DNA of 64,000 nt from Thozetella sp. PMI_491 (GCA_021432635.1 MU270027.1:930001-994000), one strand, 5' to 3'. Counted from the first letter of the stretch, positions 1-12,500 are shown. Numbers and translations: made by a program. The notes: generated from the sequence alone by a model not told the origin.

Positions 1-1911
1 GTGGAAAAAGCGATGTGAATATTGATTCTGGGCCAACTCCAGCAAGTCGCTCAGATGGTACATTGCCCATCAAGTCCGTGTAACTAGTAACTTCACACTA
101 GTGATCATTTTCTCCTCATATATATGCCAGATACAAGGTCAATATAGTGAGATAGTCGGTAATTACAATACTTCACCATTTCCCCGTTACTTGGCCTGAG
201 ACTGTATGGTGAAGTCGAGGAACTTCGAGATCCGAGAGGAGCAACAAGATCGTAAAGAAGGGCTGCAAGGGTCGCTTATGTCCTGTTGGGTCTTTATCCT
301 GTCTGATGTCTATCTTTTTGTCCTTGTGGCTTGTTATTTGCACCTAGACGCTTGTGATAGTCATTGAAGTTGTTAATGCGGGAGATCTCGCCTCCGACTT
401 CCAACAACAGCTACATCTATATCGAGGTCGGCCCGACTATACCTCGCCAAGAATACGACGCAAAAAACAGGCCTAGCAATTGATTCAAATTCAAGAATCC
501 CAGCCCGAATGATTGTACAGTTCCATACGGAGCTGGAGCTACATGCATTAATAGGGCTGGATGGTAGCCTTACGTATAAGAAGTGGGGCCAGAAAGGAGG
601 TAAGTAAACAAAGCCCACAGAAGACCACTGCGCAAGCTGCTCAGAGCAAGAGGCCCCCCAAAATTTGTTCCAATCTCGCCAACACGGGCATAAATTTGAA
701 TAATTCCAAACCCAAATTTGCTTCCTCTCATATCTGGGACCTACAGCCGCGCCGGCATTCTACTGCTTTGCCTGACGGCGACCTCTTCGACCAACCCAGG
801 TGTACCTTGGGTAATAGCTCGACCTCAATGGGAGGGTGAGGGTTGGTGTATTGGGGCGAGAGTAGGTCCGAAGCAGTTCTGAGTCTAACTTTTGATAGTC
901 AACAAACTCCGAGGCGGTCGCACTCTGGGACCTGGCCGAGAAAAGAGCTGATCGGTGCTGATGTCAAGTAAGTAAGGAAAATGCGGCACTGGGATAATAG
1001 GCATTTATTGCATGGCTTGTTTCTACGATGGGATTATATAGAAATTATTGCAGATAAAGGCCTGGGCTTTGACAGAAAATTATGCATGATGTAGAACCTC
1101 TTGTTAATTAAACTCTTTCAACGAGCGTTGACTACCGGGGGCTGGAAAATATATACTTATATTTCATAAAATAGATATAGTTAGACAGCTCAGCAATTGA
1201 AGGAAAGCCAGGGTTCCTGTATGTTTGACCCTACGGGAAGCTGGGCGTCTAAAGACAGCTGGGTGTATACGATATACCTGGAGCCTTTGAGCCTGGAGTT
1301 GTGAAAGCACGTACGAGGGTCCGCCGAACAAGAACGATAGCATCTTCCAAGATCAACCGGGTGCCTCACAAGGGAGGCATATCTCATCTAGTCTTCCAGT
1401 CTTTTGCTATATGCATTCTCGTCGTTATATCCGACATGGTATCGTGAATCGTGAGAGAAGAGTGAAACGCCGGCCAAGAAAATGTGTGATATCCAAACAC
1501 AAATAGCTGACAGAGGCACATGGCCAAGATCCGTCGTGCCAGGTATCAGCCCTGCCGAAAAACTGTCGATGGCAGGCGGCAATACTATATGACCACACAG
1601 TCTGATAGGGACCTGGTTGGCCGTCAACAAACGCAGTTCTGAGAAGGAATATGATCATCAGCCTTAATGTCCCCGCAGATGCATCCACGTGATACAGACA
1701 CACTTGATCGCCGTCGAGGAAAGACGAAAGAGGCTATAGCAGGCTTGTCCACGAAAAGCCAACAAAGAGTTAAGCCCCTTGAGGAACAAGCGTGGAAGTA
1801 AACTCCTGGCTGAGACCGCAGCAAATTCCTCAGAGGATGATACAGGGGGAGGTGGGCGCACGGTGGGGACATTAGAACTTCAGTAGGGCGAAGCGCAGAA
1901 CCAGAACTTAC
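1..1911. other. Intergenic / 3' flank of the RING-LON gene, no gene seen
   Basis: This left-edge stretch is more AT-rich than the coding parts of the window. It has only short open frames on either strand, none with a recognisable domain or a convincing chain of splice sites. It probably holds the 3' untranslated region of the gene that ends at 1912 plus intergenic DNA. I recognise no transposon ends, tRNA or other RNA gene here. Confidence 0.5.
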
Positions 1912-3552
1912 TCACCATCGGCTGTTCTCCCACTCCAGAATCCACCCACAACAGATCTTGAGCCTCTGGCGGACACTCGTGGTGTTCAGAAGGCGGTACT
2001 TCTCCATGTCTCGTACCGGTAGGACGTTGGCAAACCACCAAGGAAAGTGAGCCGGATCCCGGGGGCATTCGCCGTAAATATGTAGTATGCGGGCAGCCAG
2101 CCATCCTACGCTCTGTTGCCGCATGCGGACGACGAACTCGGCCGCAAAATCCATTAAGTCCTTAGTAGCCATAGGTTCTAGGTCGTGGCGGGTCTTGGGC
2201 CCGTCTGACGGGTCGGTGCCCGAAGAGTCTCTCGCCGGTGGTGAATTAGGGGACCCGGAGTTCCCATTGGTCCTGGTCTCGTCGGCCTCCAGCTCCTCCT
2301 CCTCCGCAATACTGATGTCGTTTATCGTCACCGTCTGCGCCACCATGTAGCCATCGAGAACATCGCTCCGCAGGATGCGGAAACGTGACGCGCCGACCGT
2401 CTCTATTAAGCTACGACCATCTGGGAAGAACTCAACATTGACGATCCGGAGGACGGTGCCGCACTCGGTCGAACCGCCGTTGTGATGGAGAGTCATGCCG
2501 AAGCATCGGTCGTTCTCCAGGGCTCGCCGAATCATCAGACGGTACCTGGGCTCGAAAATATGGAGGAAAGTGGGCATGGAGGGGAATGACAAGGTGCAGA
2601 CAAATATCGGGAGGTTGAACTCGCCATCATCGCTGGGTAGCCCCTCGGATACTAGCGCACGGCGGCGACTGTCGAGTATATCTGGCCAGAAAGAGACAGC
2701 AATCTTGTCGAGCAGCTGGTTCGACGGACAAGCTCGCTTGTACACGATAGGTTGAATCGTGAGCTCCCGTCGGCACACAGGACATATCTTGGCGTGGTCC
2801 ATGACGCGCTGGAGACAAGACCGACAGTATGTGTGCCCGCACGGAGTCGTGACTGGGTCAAGGAAGAGCGCATAGCAAACATGACAGTCCATCTCGGGCC
2901 TAGTTGCCTCCTTCACCTGCTCAAGCACGGCGGCGTCAAAGTCATCGTGTTCTTTGGTGATAGGCGTTGTTGAGGTAACCTCGGCACCATAGCGCAACTC
3001 GCCCTTATCCACGAGGGCAAAGGTGGCGAGGAGCTTGCCGCCGTGTGCTACTTCCGATGGCTGGTCGCTGCTTTGTAACGAAGGCACGCCGGCTGCCTCC
3101 CACTCATCCTTCGCAGTGATATGGGTGACGAGCTCGGATCCCGATGCCTGCTCCAAGGTTTTCCGTAATTCGGATATAAGTACCGAGACCGCCTTGTTTA
3201 GTGTGACATCGGGGCTGCAGTCGCCAACGGCATGGTCTTTGCAGCAATCCGAAAAGGGGCATTGGAGTCCCTGTAACCTGTTCTCGGTAGCAGGATACGA
3301 TATATTGGTCCTCAGATGGGGGTCTGGAAGGCACTTCTTGCAGAGGCTCTTTCCACACGGGAGCGTGATTGGGTCTTGCAGTGGTAATGAGCAAATAGGG
3401 CACTGTATCAGCCGGATGACATCTCTCATCTGTTCCGACGATTGCGGGATAGAGATTGGCACCTCCTGGACGACGGGAACAGCAGCTTTCTCGTTGCTAC
3501 CGGAGAGAGGCGGCGGCGTGGCTGGTACGCCGGTCATCTCGGGCGACGACAT
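1912..3552 (-). CDS. Double RING-finger / LON-domain protein (LONRF/CrgA-like putative E3 ligase)
   Basis: A single open frame gives 546 aa. Two cysteine-rich RING modules are visible: a long, looser one at residues 51-103 (starts CPIC, includes LPCGKSLCKKC) and a canonical C3HC4 RING at 223-260 (CHVC, TPCGHTYCRSC, CPVC). From about 312 to 540 there is a LON substrate-binding (LONRF-type) domain, with LPIFVCTLSFPSMPTFLHIF and EPRYRLMIRRALE. The family has RING plus LON but no Lon ATPase or protease part, so a ubiquitin-ligase role is expected from the family, not shown. The start is the first Met, about 50 residues before RING 1. The end is uncertain: the stop codon lies inside a good splice donor (GTGAGTAAG), so a short 3' exon may exist. 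CrgA of Mucor, a regulator of carotenogenesis, has a similar layout, but no such role can be inferred here. Confidence 0.88.
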   Translation of the reverse strand: MSSPEMTGVPATPPPLSGSNEKAAVPVVQEVPISIPQSSEQMRDVIRLIQCPICSLPLQDPITLPCGKSLCKKCLPDPHLRTNISYPATENRLQGLQCPFSDCCKDHAVGDCSPDVTLNKAVSVLISELRKTLEQASGSELVTHITAKDEWEAAGVPSLQSSDQPSEVAHGGKLLATFALVDKGELRYGAEVTSTTPITKEHDDFDAAVLEQVKEATRPEMDCHVCYALFLDPVTTPCGHTYCRSCLQRVMDHAKICPVCRRELTIQPIVYKRACPSNQLLDKIAVSFWPDILDSRRRALVSEGLPSDDGEFNLPIFVCTLSFPSMPTFLHIFEPRYRLMIRRALENDRCFGMTLHHNGGSTECGTVLRIVNVEFFPDGRSLIETVGASRFRILRSDVLDGYMVAQTVTINDISIAEEEELEADETRTNGNSGSPNSPPARDSSGTDPSDGPKTRHDLEPMATKDLMDFAAEFVVRMRQQSVGWLAARILHIYGECPRDPAHFPWWFANVLPVRDMEKYRLLNTTSVRQRLKICCGWILEWENSRW

Positions 3553-6445
3553 GGATGGAGCGCGTGTTAGCCACTCGCTGGATACATATGGAATCTGAGT
3601 CGCCGTCTAGTCGCTTGGGTCGACCTAGGAGGACGCGAGTAGGTCGCCGATAGTCAAAAGAGGAGGGGTATCTTGACGAAGTTAAAAGGCCAAGTCGCAC
3701 TTGAGCTGCATGGAGCTGAGGAAGGCAGTGCTCGAGAGGTGTGTTATTTGGGTAGGTAGTCAAGACTGGCTAAGTTGGTGGTGCGCCGGCTATGATGTTG
3801 ACGGCAGGCTTGGTTCATGCGCGAACTGAGAGGAGGATCCCGAGGGCTCCAAGAGAGACGTCTACATGCGGGCCCCTGTGCCGCAGAATTCCATGCCGTG
3901 CTTCTTGGGAAGGCGACGACGATACACGTAGCAGCTAGCGAAAGAGAGTGAGAGACAGAGGGAGAGAGAAAGAGAGCGGTTCGGGTTTGGAGGTGGAGAT
4001 GAGGAGGGGCGGGCGTTGGATCGATCGATTAGGGCCGGAACGAGAGGATCATGATCAGACGAAGCACCGAGAAAAGTGGTGTGTCAGTGCTGCCAGGCTA
4101 GCTCGACGGAGCGCCAGGAAGCACGCGGTGTAGGCAACGCACGCTGAGGAGGGCTACCCGAAAAAGAACGGGAGGGGGCGGAGAATGCGCGATTCGTCAT
4201 GTACCTAGAGGCCACAGCAAGCAGTGTGGGCAGTGGGCAGCCAGCAGGGGAGCAGGAAGCAGAGAGCAGGGAGTAGGGAGCAAGTGGCCGAGCGACGCAA
4301 CGACGGCAGTCAGGCCGTCATGACAGAAAAGAAGATCCTGCAGGGCGGTCTGGCGGTTTGATGTCTCTTCGCCCACCTTGTCACGGCATTGGCCGGGATG
4401 GAGTGAGGTCAGTCAGGGAAAGGGGAGGGAAGCGTGGGCGGCTCCCCGCCGATTAAGGCCTCCCCTGCCTTCCCCTGTCTGTTTAGAACGTTTTGAAGTA
4501 GCGCCCCGGTACCGGTACTTATGGCCCCCGAAAGGACGAATGGATGGGCGCTTCCCTTCGCCGTCGCTCTTTCCAAGCTGGACCCTGCAAAGCCGGTCGT
4601 CTCTGCATCATCGAAACCCTGGAGCTGGCCCCCGAGTCGTCTTGCTTGAGTTTGAAGCGCAAGCTGTTGGCGCCTCAGGGTAATATTTAGCTTTAAGCAC
4701 CCTGCCTCCCGCTGCACTGGGTTCAGGCCAATCCGTTCCGTGAACCGAGATGACTCCTCTCCGTCTCTCTCTCTCTCTCGCGCGCGCGCCCTGGCCCAAA
4801 GCCATGGCCAAAAAGAACGATAGTCCTGGACGAGCCAGGCCCCCTTCTGAATTTTCCTCAAACTGGCGCGTGGAATCGGGGAACCTGCACGGCGAGATAT
4901 GACGTACTTTACCCTACTTTTCCGCCCAAGCCACCCCGTAGAGGTAATCGGGCCCCTGAGCTGAGGCAATGCGAGCTGAGGAAAACTAAAAAGAAAGCTC
5001 CGTACACTTCACTAGTCGACTGATCGGCAGCCGGAGCACCTCTGAAATGGCGACCCCCAAGTCTCTCCCCGACCCCTCCCTCCCTCCCCACCTGCTGTGC
5101 TACCAAGTACAAAGCAGGTAATAGGGAACCTTTGTGGTGGGCTCCCCTTCATGGGTGACAACACGTACCATTTCCGGCGAGGAAACGTGCCGCGCCACGG
5201 ATATGCCCTGACTGCGAAGCCTACCTGAATGCTATGTACAGTACCCCGTAGACCAACCTGCGCCAATCGCGCTTCTTGATGCTGTAGCACGAGGGCAAGG
5301 TATCTGTACCTCCCTGAGACTTTCCTTAGCACATTCGCCTTCTGCGACAGGCAACGTCAATGGTGCTGTGCTTACGGAGAGAAGTTTAGCGTGCCTAAGC
5401 ACCCCCAGCTAGCCTCCATTGGCCACTGGCGGCATGGATCTCGATTATCATTTGGAGCTCCCGTCACCACCATCGCCGAAGTGGCGGCACACATCGACGC
5501 TAGACGCCTACACTCCTTCACTTGCTGACTTCATCGACTCTTGGTAGCCCCTTTGTTTGTTCGTCACTGTAAGCTAGTGTCGTGAATATACCCATTGCCT
5601 AAACTCGAGCGCAGCCAGCTAGACCGATTTCATGGCGATTCCCCACGCTGCATCTTCGACGACCCATGATCACCACTTACAGTGCCGAAGCCCAGGATTC
5701 AGGGTCGATCCAAGGTCTTGTCTTTGATGCTCGCTATATTTGATCTTGTTCGGGCTTTCGGCCCACAGACTATGGGCATGACGTAGCTTTTCACGACGGT
5801 CGCGTGTGTGCTCAGCAGCCCGTTGCTGTCGCCCCGCCCTTCCCTGTAGAGCGCGGCCTGGGTGCCTACTGTCGTGGCCGTCTACGCTTGGGTTACTGTA
5901 GTACATACTGGACGGCACAGTTGGCTCCCCGTGGTCGAGACCTAGCCCGATGGAATGACGGAGGCCCTGATATTGCTTCGTTGCCTTGGCCCATGCTGCC
6001 CGCTTCTCTTCCTCTTCCGGCAAGCGGCATGCCGACCCAACGCGGCTGGAGACCTGGTCGGAGCTCTAGCTCATCCTCCGATAAAGCCCCCTCGGGAGTT
6101 AGCCACACCGTCTAAACTGAATACGGAGGGGTACAGGAAAGCTGGGCAGCTACCTTAGCGGCCACCATTGCCCAAGTTACCTGGACCAAGGCACCTCCGG
6201 GGCTGGGATTAACGCCTGTTCAACACGTTGGCCTTTTCAAGCTTCGACGACACGAAAATAGGATGGTCGCCATGAGAAAACGAGGTCGGATAGTTAACTT
6301 GAATGGGGTGGGAGGTGTTGACCGAACATGATCTTCTATTGGGTATCATTATGTAGCACTCCTATGCCGTGGTCGGGACTCTTCGGACCTATGTCGCCCA
6401 ATTTACACCGATTTCTGGCGGACTCTGGCGGGGTCGACACTCTCC
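3553..6445. other. Intergenic 2.9 kb, no gene seen; holds promoter of the RING-LON gene and 3' flank of HPR1
   Basis: Open frames here are short, overlap one another on both strands and show no domain or codon pattern like the neighbours. The 3.6-4.4 kb part is purine-rich (GAGAGA tracts). A simple repeat lies near 4764-4790. The stretch should contain the leader and promoter of the minus-strand gene starting at 3552 and the 3' end of the minus-strand gene ending at 6446. Confidence 0.5.
4764..4790. repeat. Microsatellite: CT repeat running into CG repeat
   Basis: A tract of CT dinucleotides passes directly into alternating CG dinucleotides. It is low-complexity DNA, read from the sequence, in a gene-free interval. 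The alternating CG part could adopt left-handed DNA under strain, but no function can be inferred. Confidence 0.8.
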
Positions 6446-9163
6446 CTAAATAGCAACCACAATCGTCTCATGCTCATCATCATCGGCCATTGCCACGTCG
6501 GTGGTGTCTTTAGTGCCCACCGAGGTGTTGCCATTAACCTCTTCTTTAGCTTCCTGTCCCTCGACATGTTCGTTCTTGGGCTCTTCTTGGCTCTCAGGTT
6601 CTTGGACCTTGGGCTCTTCGTTTTTGGCTTCCTCACCGGTGGTTTGGCCGTAGATGAACGACTCCAGCAATTTGTATGCCGCTTCAAGATCATCGCTGCG
6701 GATCGAGGTATTGTAAGCCCCTTCCGCTTTCGAGAGCGCCGCTTCCTCGGCCGAAGATTTCATTATGCTTCGGATCTGCTCCTCCGATTCTCCTTGCTCC
6801 TTCAACTCAGATTCGATGGTCTCCTTGCTTGGCGGCTCGATGAAGATGAATCGTCCGGACAGACCCATGTCCTTCGCTTGTTGGAGCCCCTGATTGCAAG
6901 GTTAGCGCTATGTATTTCTTTCGAACCCGGCGTCGTTGCTTACACTATGGTCGAGTTCCAGCACCGGAACCTTGCCAGACTCGCGAACGACGTCCAATGC
7001 CTTAATGCTCGTGCCCTGGGAGTGGGTCTCGGCCTCCGAAAACTCGAGCAGCTGGTCACCATCTCGCATCATGTTGAACGCCTGCTTGTCCACAAATGTA
7101 AAGTCCACTCCGTTCTTCTCTCCCTCGTTTGGCTTGCGGGTTGTGTGGGCAGCCACTTTCTTGAACGCTCTAGGTTGCCTCTCCAGGAGCATTCTCACCA
7201 AGGGAGACCTTCTTGAGTGAAACGGATCCACTACCGCCACCGCATCATGATCATCGGGGAGGTTCGCGGGTTCCGTTGAGGTTTCCTCGGCTTCCTCGGG
7301 CTCTGGAGCCAGCTCTTCAAAGATGATATCGATGTTGTCTTCGTTTTCAATCTTATCGAAGGCGGGGAGCCGGAACCTGCTGGCTATTCTGAGTGCTTGC
7401 CAGCTCTTGCTAGCTTTGCCCTCGATGGCCGCAGCCTTGGTCTCGGCATTGGCGGGCATTTCGATTTCAAAGTCATCGTCTGCGATCTTCCTCTTGTAAG
7501 TATCGAGCTCTGGCAGCTGATAGCGGTCTGGAGCCTTGAATTTCTCCATAGCATCCGTGCCATCGCCGCTGCTGAGAAAGTCCAAAGGTAATGATCCCAT
7601 CGACTTGATGCGTTTGTTAATGGTCTTGTGCTGCAACGAAGATATAGAGTCGTGGTACTCCTCGGCCGAGACGGGATCTTTCGAGATCGGAGGGCAGTTG
7701 TCAACCTTCCAACGCACCCAGTGTTTGTCTCTCGAAAGGACAGTCTCTACCATGCGGTAGAAGTAAGGTCCTTCCAGACCCAGCTTGAGATAGGAAGATA
7801 TCTTTTCCTTCATGTCGCTCACCCACTTCGTATCCGCCTCGTTTAGAAGATAGTCGCTGTAGAGAACCGATTTGTTCTGGTTCTTGAGAGTACCCAGCTT
7901 ATCCTTTTCTTCCTTAGTCAACGAGAGCAGGAAGCTCATAATGATGAGCGCCTGGACCAGAACGTGTCTCCGGAAAGAGAGGTCGTTAACCTGAAGATAT
8001 ATTAGTGAACCTGTGTCGCAGGTCAGCCTCGAGGAAGTAGACCCACCTCGAGTTCAAAGAGATCACGGCTAGTTAGGTATTTGGGGTTGAAGGCGCTGGC
8101 CAGGTCGTCTTCCCCTTCGTTATGCTTCCGTTTCATGCCTCGCTTGGTCTCGTCTCCTTGCTTCTGTCGTGATCCCTGCTCTGGCTTGACAGTGGAGAAC
8201 GTCGTCATGGTTGACTCGAGAGCTTGCTTGAACTCAGCAAAGTGAGCCGCATCGAACAGTTTTTTGGGTTGGCTGAATGTGGCTTGCAAGGACCAGAAGA
8301 TTGGATATAGTTCATCTGTATCCAGGGGCTGTGACTTCGTTGCTTGGCTCTGCTTCTTCGCGTCGGAAGCAGTAGCCTTGGTTGAGCTCTTGGGGTCCGC
8401 CGGCTTCTTCCCATTCGACTCTGGCGAGTCGACATCCATCTTGTCTACCCCACTTTCCTTCTTCGCCACGGATTCGTCGTAGGTAGTGACATTCTCAACG
8501 TGGTATTCTCCGCGGAGGTTGACCGAGCTCCTGTCTCCGAGCGGAAAGCTCTGGAACATGAAGATGAAGACCCGCCCGCAAAACGAAGTATCCTCGGCCC
8601 TTGATAGTCGCCTTAGAAGCTCGTTGCAAAGCCGCAAGATGACGAGCTGCTTATGCTTGAAATGCGTGGCAATCAGCCGCTCCCGACGCGATTCGAGGAA
8701 GTCGAACACTTTCCGGCAGCCCGAGATGGTCTGGCTGTCTAGAAGCTCCTCGACCAGCCAAAAGATGAGCGAGGGATCGCATTCTTCGGTGTTGGAGAGA
8801 ACCGTAAGGATATCGAACAGGTTCCATACTCGGACGAAGTTGGGGGATTCAATCGGCGTCGTTGCCTGCCAAGCGTGAGACAAACGCAGGACATGGAGAG
8901 GGCTCGTCGCTTACCACAAGGTTGCTAAACAGGTCACGCGCGACCGTCTCGACCGATGCCCACCTTGACGATTTAGATTCCACCTGGTCTGGGAATAGCT
9001 CCTCGACTCTCTTCGGAAGGTCTCCGAGGTCAGATTTGTCAAGCGCTGGTTCGATCGTCGTCGCGGTCTTGACGGACTCGGCGTGTGTCAAGAGGTCAGT
9101 CAGGAAGCTGCCCCAAGTAGCGACAGCCTGCACGCCGTGGCTGTCAACCTCGAGGGAAGGCAT
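6446..9163 (-). CDS. HPR1: THO complex subunit HPR1/THOC1 with C-terminal guanylate-kinase-like domain
   Basis: Four exons: 8915-9163, 8047-8865, 6944-7990, 6446-6889; introns of 49, 56 and 54 nt, all GT-AG, all splitting between codons; 852 aa. Residues about 30-500 match THOC1/Hpr1, with LLDSQTISGCRKVFDFLESR, LRLCNELLRRLSRAED and DLFELEVNDLSFRR, the last two blocks readable only after splicing. In the family this subunit belongs to THO/TREX, which couples transcription to mRNP assembly and export and limits R-loops. Residues about 600-786 resemble guanylate kinase: AAHTTRKPNEGEKNGVDF and FVDK, then LLEFSEAE, QGTS, VPVLELDH and the SGRFIFIEPPS strand. The P-loop position reads DPFHSRRSP, so ATP binding by the normal route is unlikely. 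An acidic, lysine-rich tail follows. The gene is head-to-head with Aquarius. Confidence is high for THOC1 and good for the domain similarity. Confidence 0.92.
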
Positions 9164-9593
9164 TGCGGATGTCTACTGCAAATCTGATGGTCGCGCTAGC
9201 ATCCTCTGCAATATTAATCGTTGTCGGGGCTTTGATCCGAGAAGAGCGAAGGAGGCTGCGGACGCGAAGGTTGATGGGAAGTCGGAGCTGCTTGGATCCA
9301 AACTTTTTGGCGACCTTTGCTGTTGAGGCTGATTGGCAGGCGATTCAAAGCCTTCCAGGGGTCTGGAAGGGTACAGGGAAGTCACTGATGAGGGGAACGG
9401 GAGCTAATCTGAGCCACACGGAAACAGCTAGTGAGTCTGTTAGCAATTTACACCCGCTGCTGATGGCACCTACGCGTGCCGCGCCGGGGCCACAAGTGGG
9501 CTAAATTTTCCAAGATCTTCATGCAGCTTGCAATGTTGTGAACTGAGGACACAGCACGCGACAACGCATGAGTTTATCCTGCTATCGCCAACC
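9164..9593. promoter_or_regulatory. Shared bidirectional promoter of HPR1 (-) and AQR (+)
   Basis: Only 430 bp separate the two start codons, which face away from each other, so both promoters and both leaders must lie here. An ACGCGT hexamer is at 9472-9477. I see no clear TATA box. Bidirectional use is an inference from the layout. Confidence 0.7.
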
Positions 9594-12500
9594 ATGCCTC
9601 CCGCAAAGAAGGCAAAAAAGAGCGCCGGAGCTCGCACGAAAGCCGCAGCTCCTAAGAGACCGACAAAAGAAGATGTCGAAGGCCAGAGCGAGTTTGCGAC
9701 CTTGGCGCGCCAGCATTGGCTGAAGACATCGAAGCGAACCAACAAAGTCACGGTCAAAAACGACGTGCTCAAGCGCGAAATATGGGACCCGTTGGAGAAG
9801 GATGACTTCCCTCTCAAGTCACTTCTGGTGCTGGAGGGTCTGCAGACACTAGAGAGGTGTGTATTCCGGCGGAACCTGTACTTGATCTCGCACGGCTTGG
9901 CTAACAGACAGACAGCTACCTTTGGCCGGGCTTTGGGGATGATTCGTCCAACTTCCACGTGCTCCTTATCGTGCTGTTGGTCAATGCAAAGAGGAGGGAG
10001 AAGCTGGATACCTGGGAGATCTTCAACGACCGACCTACCGAATTCTCCGACCTGTTCCGTCGAGTCCTTTCCCTCAGCCTCGATAGCTCCCTCTCCTGGA
10101 CCATCCGAACCCACCTCGTGGTATTTCTCATCCATGCCTTTCAGAGCTTGGACTGTGCTATCGTTCGAAAAGAGTGCGCGCCTCTAGTGTCCATCGGCTT
10201 GTGGCACAACTTGTCGAGCGAGCCGAAGCGCGACGAGCTTCTGGATAGCAATTCACAGCTGAAGAAGGCATGGAGAGCTTCTGCAAAGAGATACGACTCT
10301 GCTGATGACGCCACGAAGTCGCGTCTACGATTCGAGAGGTCATGGCTGTACACAGCAGTCCTCGACTTTCTGAACTTGGTGCATACCGACAGCACAAAAC
10401 CAGGTGCGTGCTTGATGCTCGTCATAGGCTGCCACCAATGCTAATGTGCCCATAGACCGGGTTCTCTACTGCGAGAGATTTATGGAGTTCCTAATCGACC
10501 TCCTGAGCCAGCTGCCTACGCGGCGATACGTTAATAGCTTGCTCAAGGACCTCCATCTGCTGCCGGCTTTGGCCTTGTCGCTAATGTATAACGACGAGGA
10601 CAACGGCCTCTTTCGTGATCTCTACTCTCTCCTGACTCATTACACCTATTTTACCATTGATGACCAGACAGGGGTGCAACAAGACAAGGCAGAGGCCTAT
10701 GATCGGCGATGCGCCGAACTGGCTAAGCTGCAGAGGACTGCGCTACAGCACTTTAAGGAAAAGCTGACAGTTCTTGCGCTGTCAAACTATGGCTCGATCG
10801 ACAAGCGACCGGAGTTGGAAGGCCTGCTAGAGCCTCTGAGCAAGGAAGAGATGGAGCAGCTATGTTCCCTGCTGCTGCTTCGGATTAGCTACCCAGAGTC
10901 GACAAATGTGGTTGTTGATCGGAAATTTCTTCTTGCCGTCTTACTCTCCACCTTTGAGAGGCGAATAACGTTCCAGGAAACAGCCTTTGAACTCAGCGTT
11001 CTGCCGACTGAGGATTCCCTATTCGATCATGCCGTGGCTAGAACCGACCATTATGATGGATCGCATCCTCTGGCAATCCCGAAGTTGAATTTGCAGTACT
11101 TGTCCGTCGGTGACTTCCTCTGGCGAGCTCTCGTCCTGTATCGGAGCGAGTCGTTCTATGGCATTAGGACCGATATTGAGAGCGCGTTGCGCCGACTAAA
11201 GCCGGAGCTCCGGAAGGGAGAGACTGTATTCACCGGGTCTGCCAAAATGGCCCTGCCAATCTCAAAACCAAGGTACGCTCCTCAATACATCTCCTGGATA
11301 CTAGTCGCTGACTCTTGCTACAGCGTCCTCGAAGTTGCCCCTCCCTTGGTTGGAGATGATAAGCCTGCTGTTATTCGGGCCGAGATTACAATCGACCTGC
11401 GAAGATCACCGGACAATGTCCGGCGGGAATGGGATTCGTTGCGCCCAGATGATACAGTCTTCCTGCTCGGTATCGACGCCACCCAGCCCGAGACGATCTC
11501 GAACGGAGGCGGTGCTCTGACGGAGGCCCAAAAGATCGGGCTGTTGGCAGTCCGTACGGCTGAGGTCCTCCAAGTCTTCGACGAACAGGGGCGCCCAATC
11601 AAGGATACCCAGGGGTACTCAGATGGGAACCGGCGCAGCGGATCCAGGAAGATTCAACTCAAACTCGATTCGACATGCTACAAAGAGGACACTGAAGGCA
11701 GACGAAATGTTTATGACGGCATCAACCTCATCATGCGCAGAAGTGGCCGACAGAACAACTTTAAACCTGTTTTGGAGTCTATTCGCACACTCTCGCTCTC
11801 CGATGTCCCTCTGGCCTCGTGGCTTCACGAGGTGTTCCTCGGCTATGGAGACCCGGCTGGTGCAACATACAAGCAGCTCCCCAACCGCATCAAGAAGATC
11901 GACTATCGTGACACCTTCTTGGATTGGCAACATCTCATCGAGAGCTTCCCTGGAAAGATTCTCGAGCCTGGTGATGATGTCTCGGGAAGCTTCGGCCCGC
12001 CCTATGTCCTGGAGACAGCTGATAAGCCCGCCGAGGAAGCCACTACCAAGCCATCCAAGAAGCGGAGACGGGACGCGGAGCCCGCTCTCATTGCCGAGAT
12101 AGAGACCTTGAAGGTATCAACCTACAAGCCGCCGAACAACGGTCCGTGCACAGTTGATTCCCCCAGACTCAATACTGTGCGCTTTACCCCGGCCCAGATT
12201 GAAGCTATCGTGTCGGGCACGCAACCCGGCCTGACAATCATTGTTGGGCCCCCAGGAACGGGCAAAACGGATGTTGCCACACAAATCATCAACAACATTT
12301 ACCACAATTTCCCCGAGCAGCGTACTTTGCTCATTGCGCATAGTAACCAGGCTCTCAACCAACTCTTCGCCAAGATTGTCGCCCTTGACATTGACGAACG
12401 CCATCTTCTGCGACTTGGCCACGGCGAGGAGGAGCTCGAGACAGAATCCGACTTCAGTAAACACGGCCGCGTCGAGTCGTTCCTGGAGAATCGTGACCGG

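Noticed and set aside
4409-4969. 186-codon minus-strand frame
   Set aside because: It runs through a CT/CG microsatellite, giving an Arg-Ala-Arg-Glu stretch; no family resemblance.
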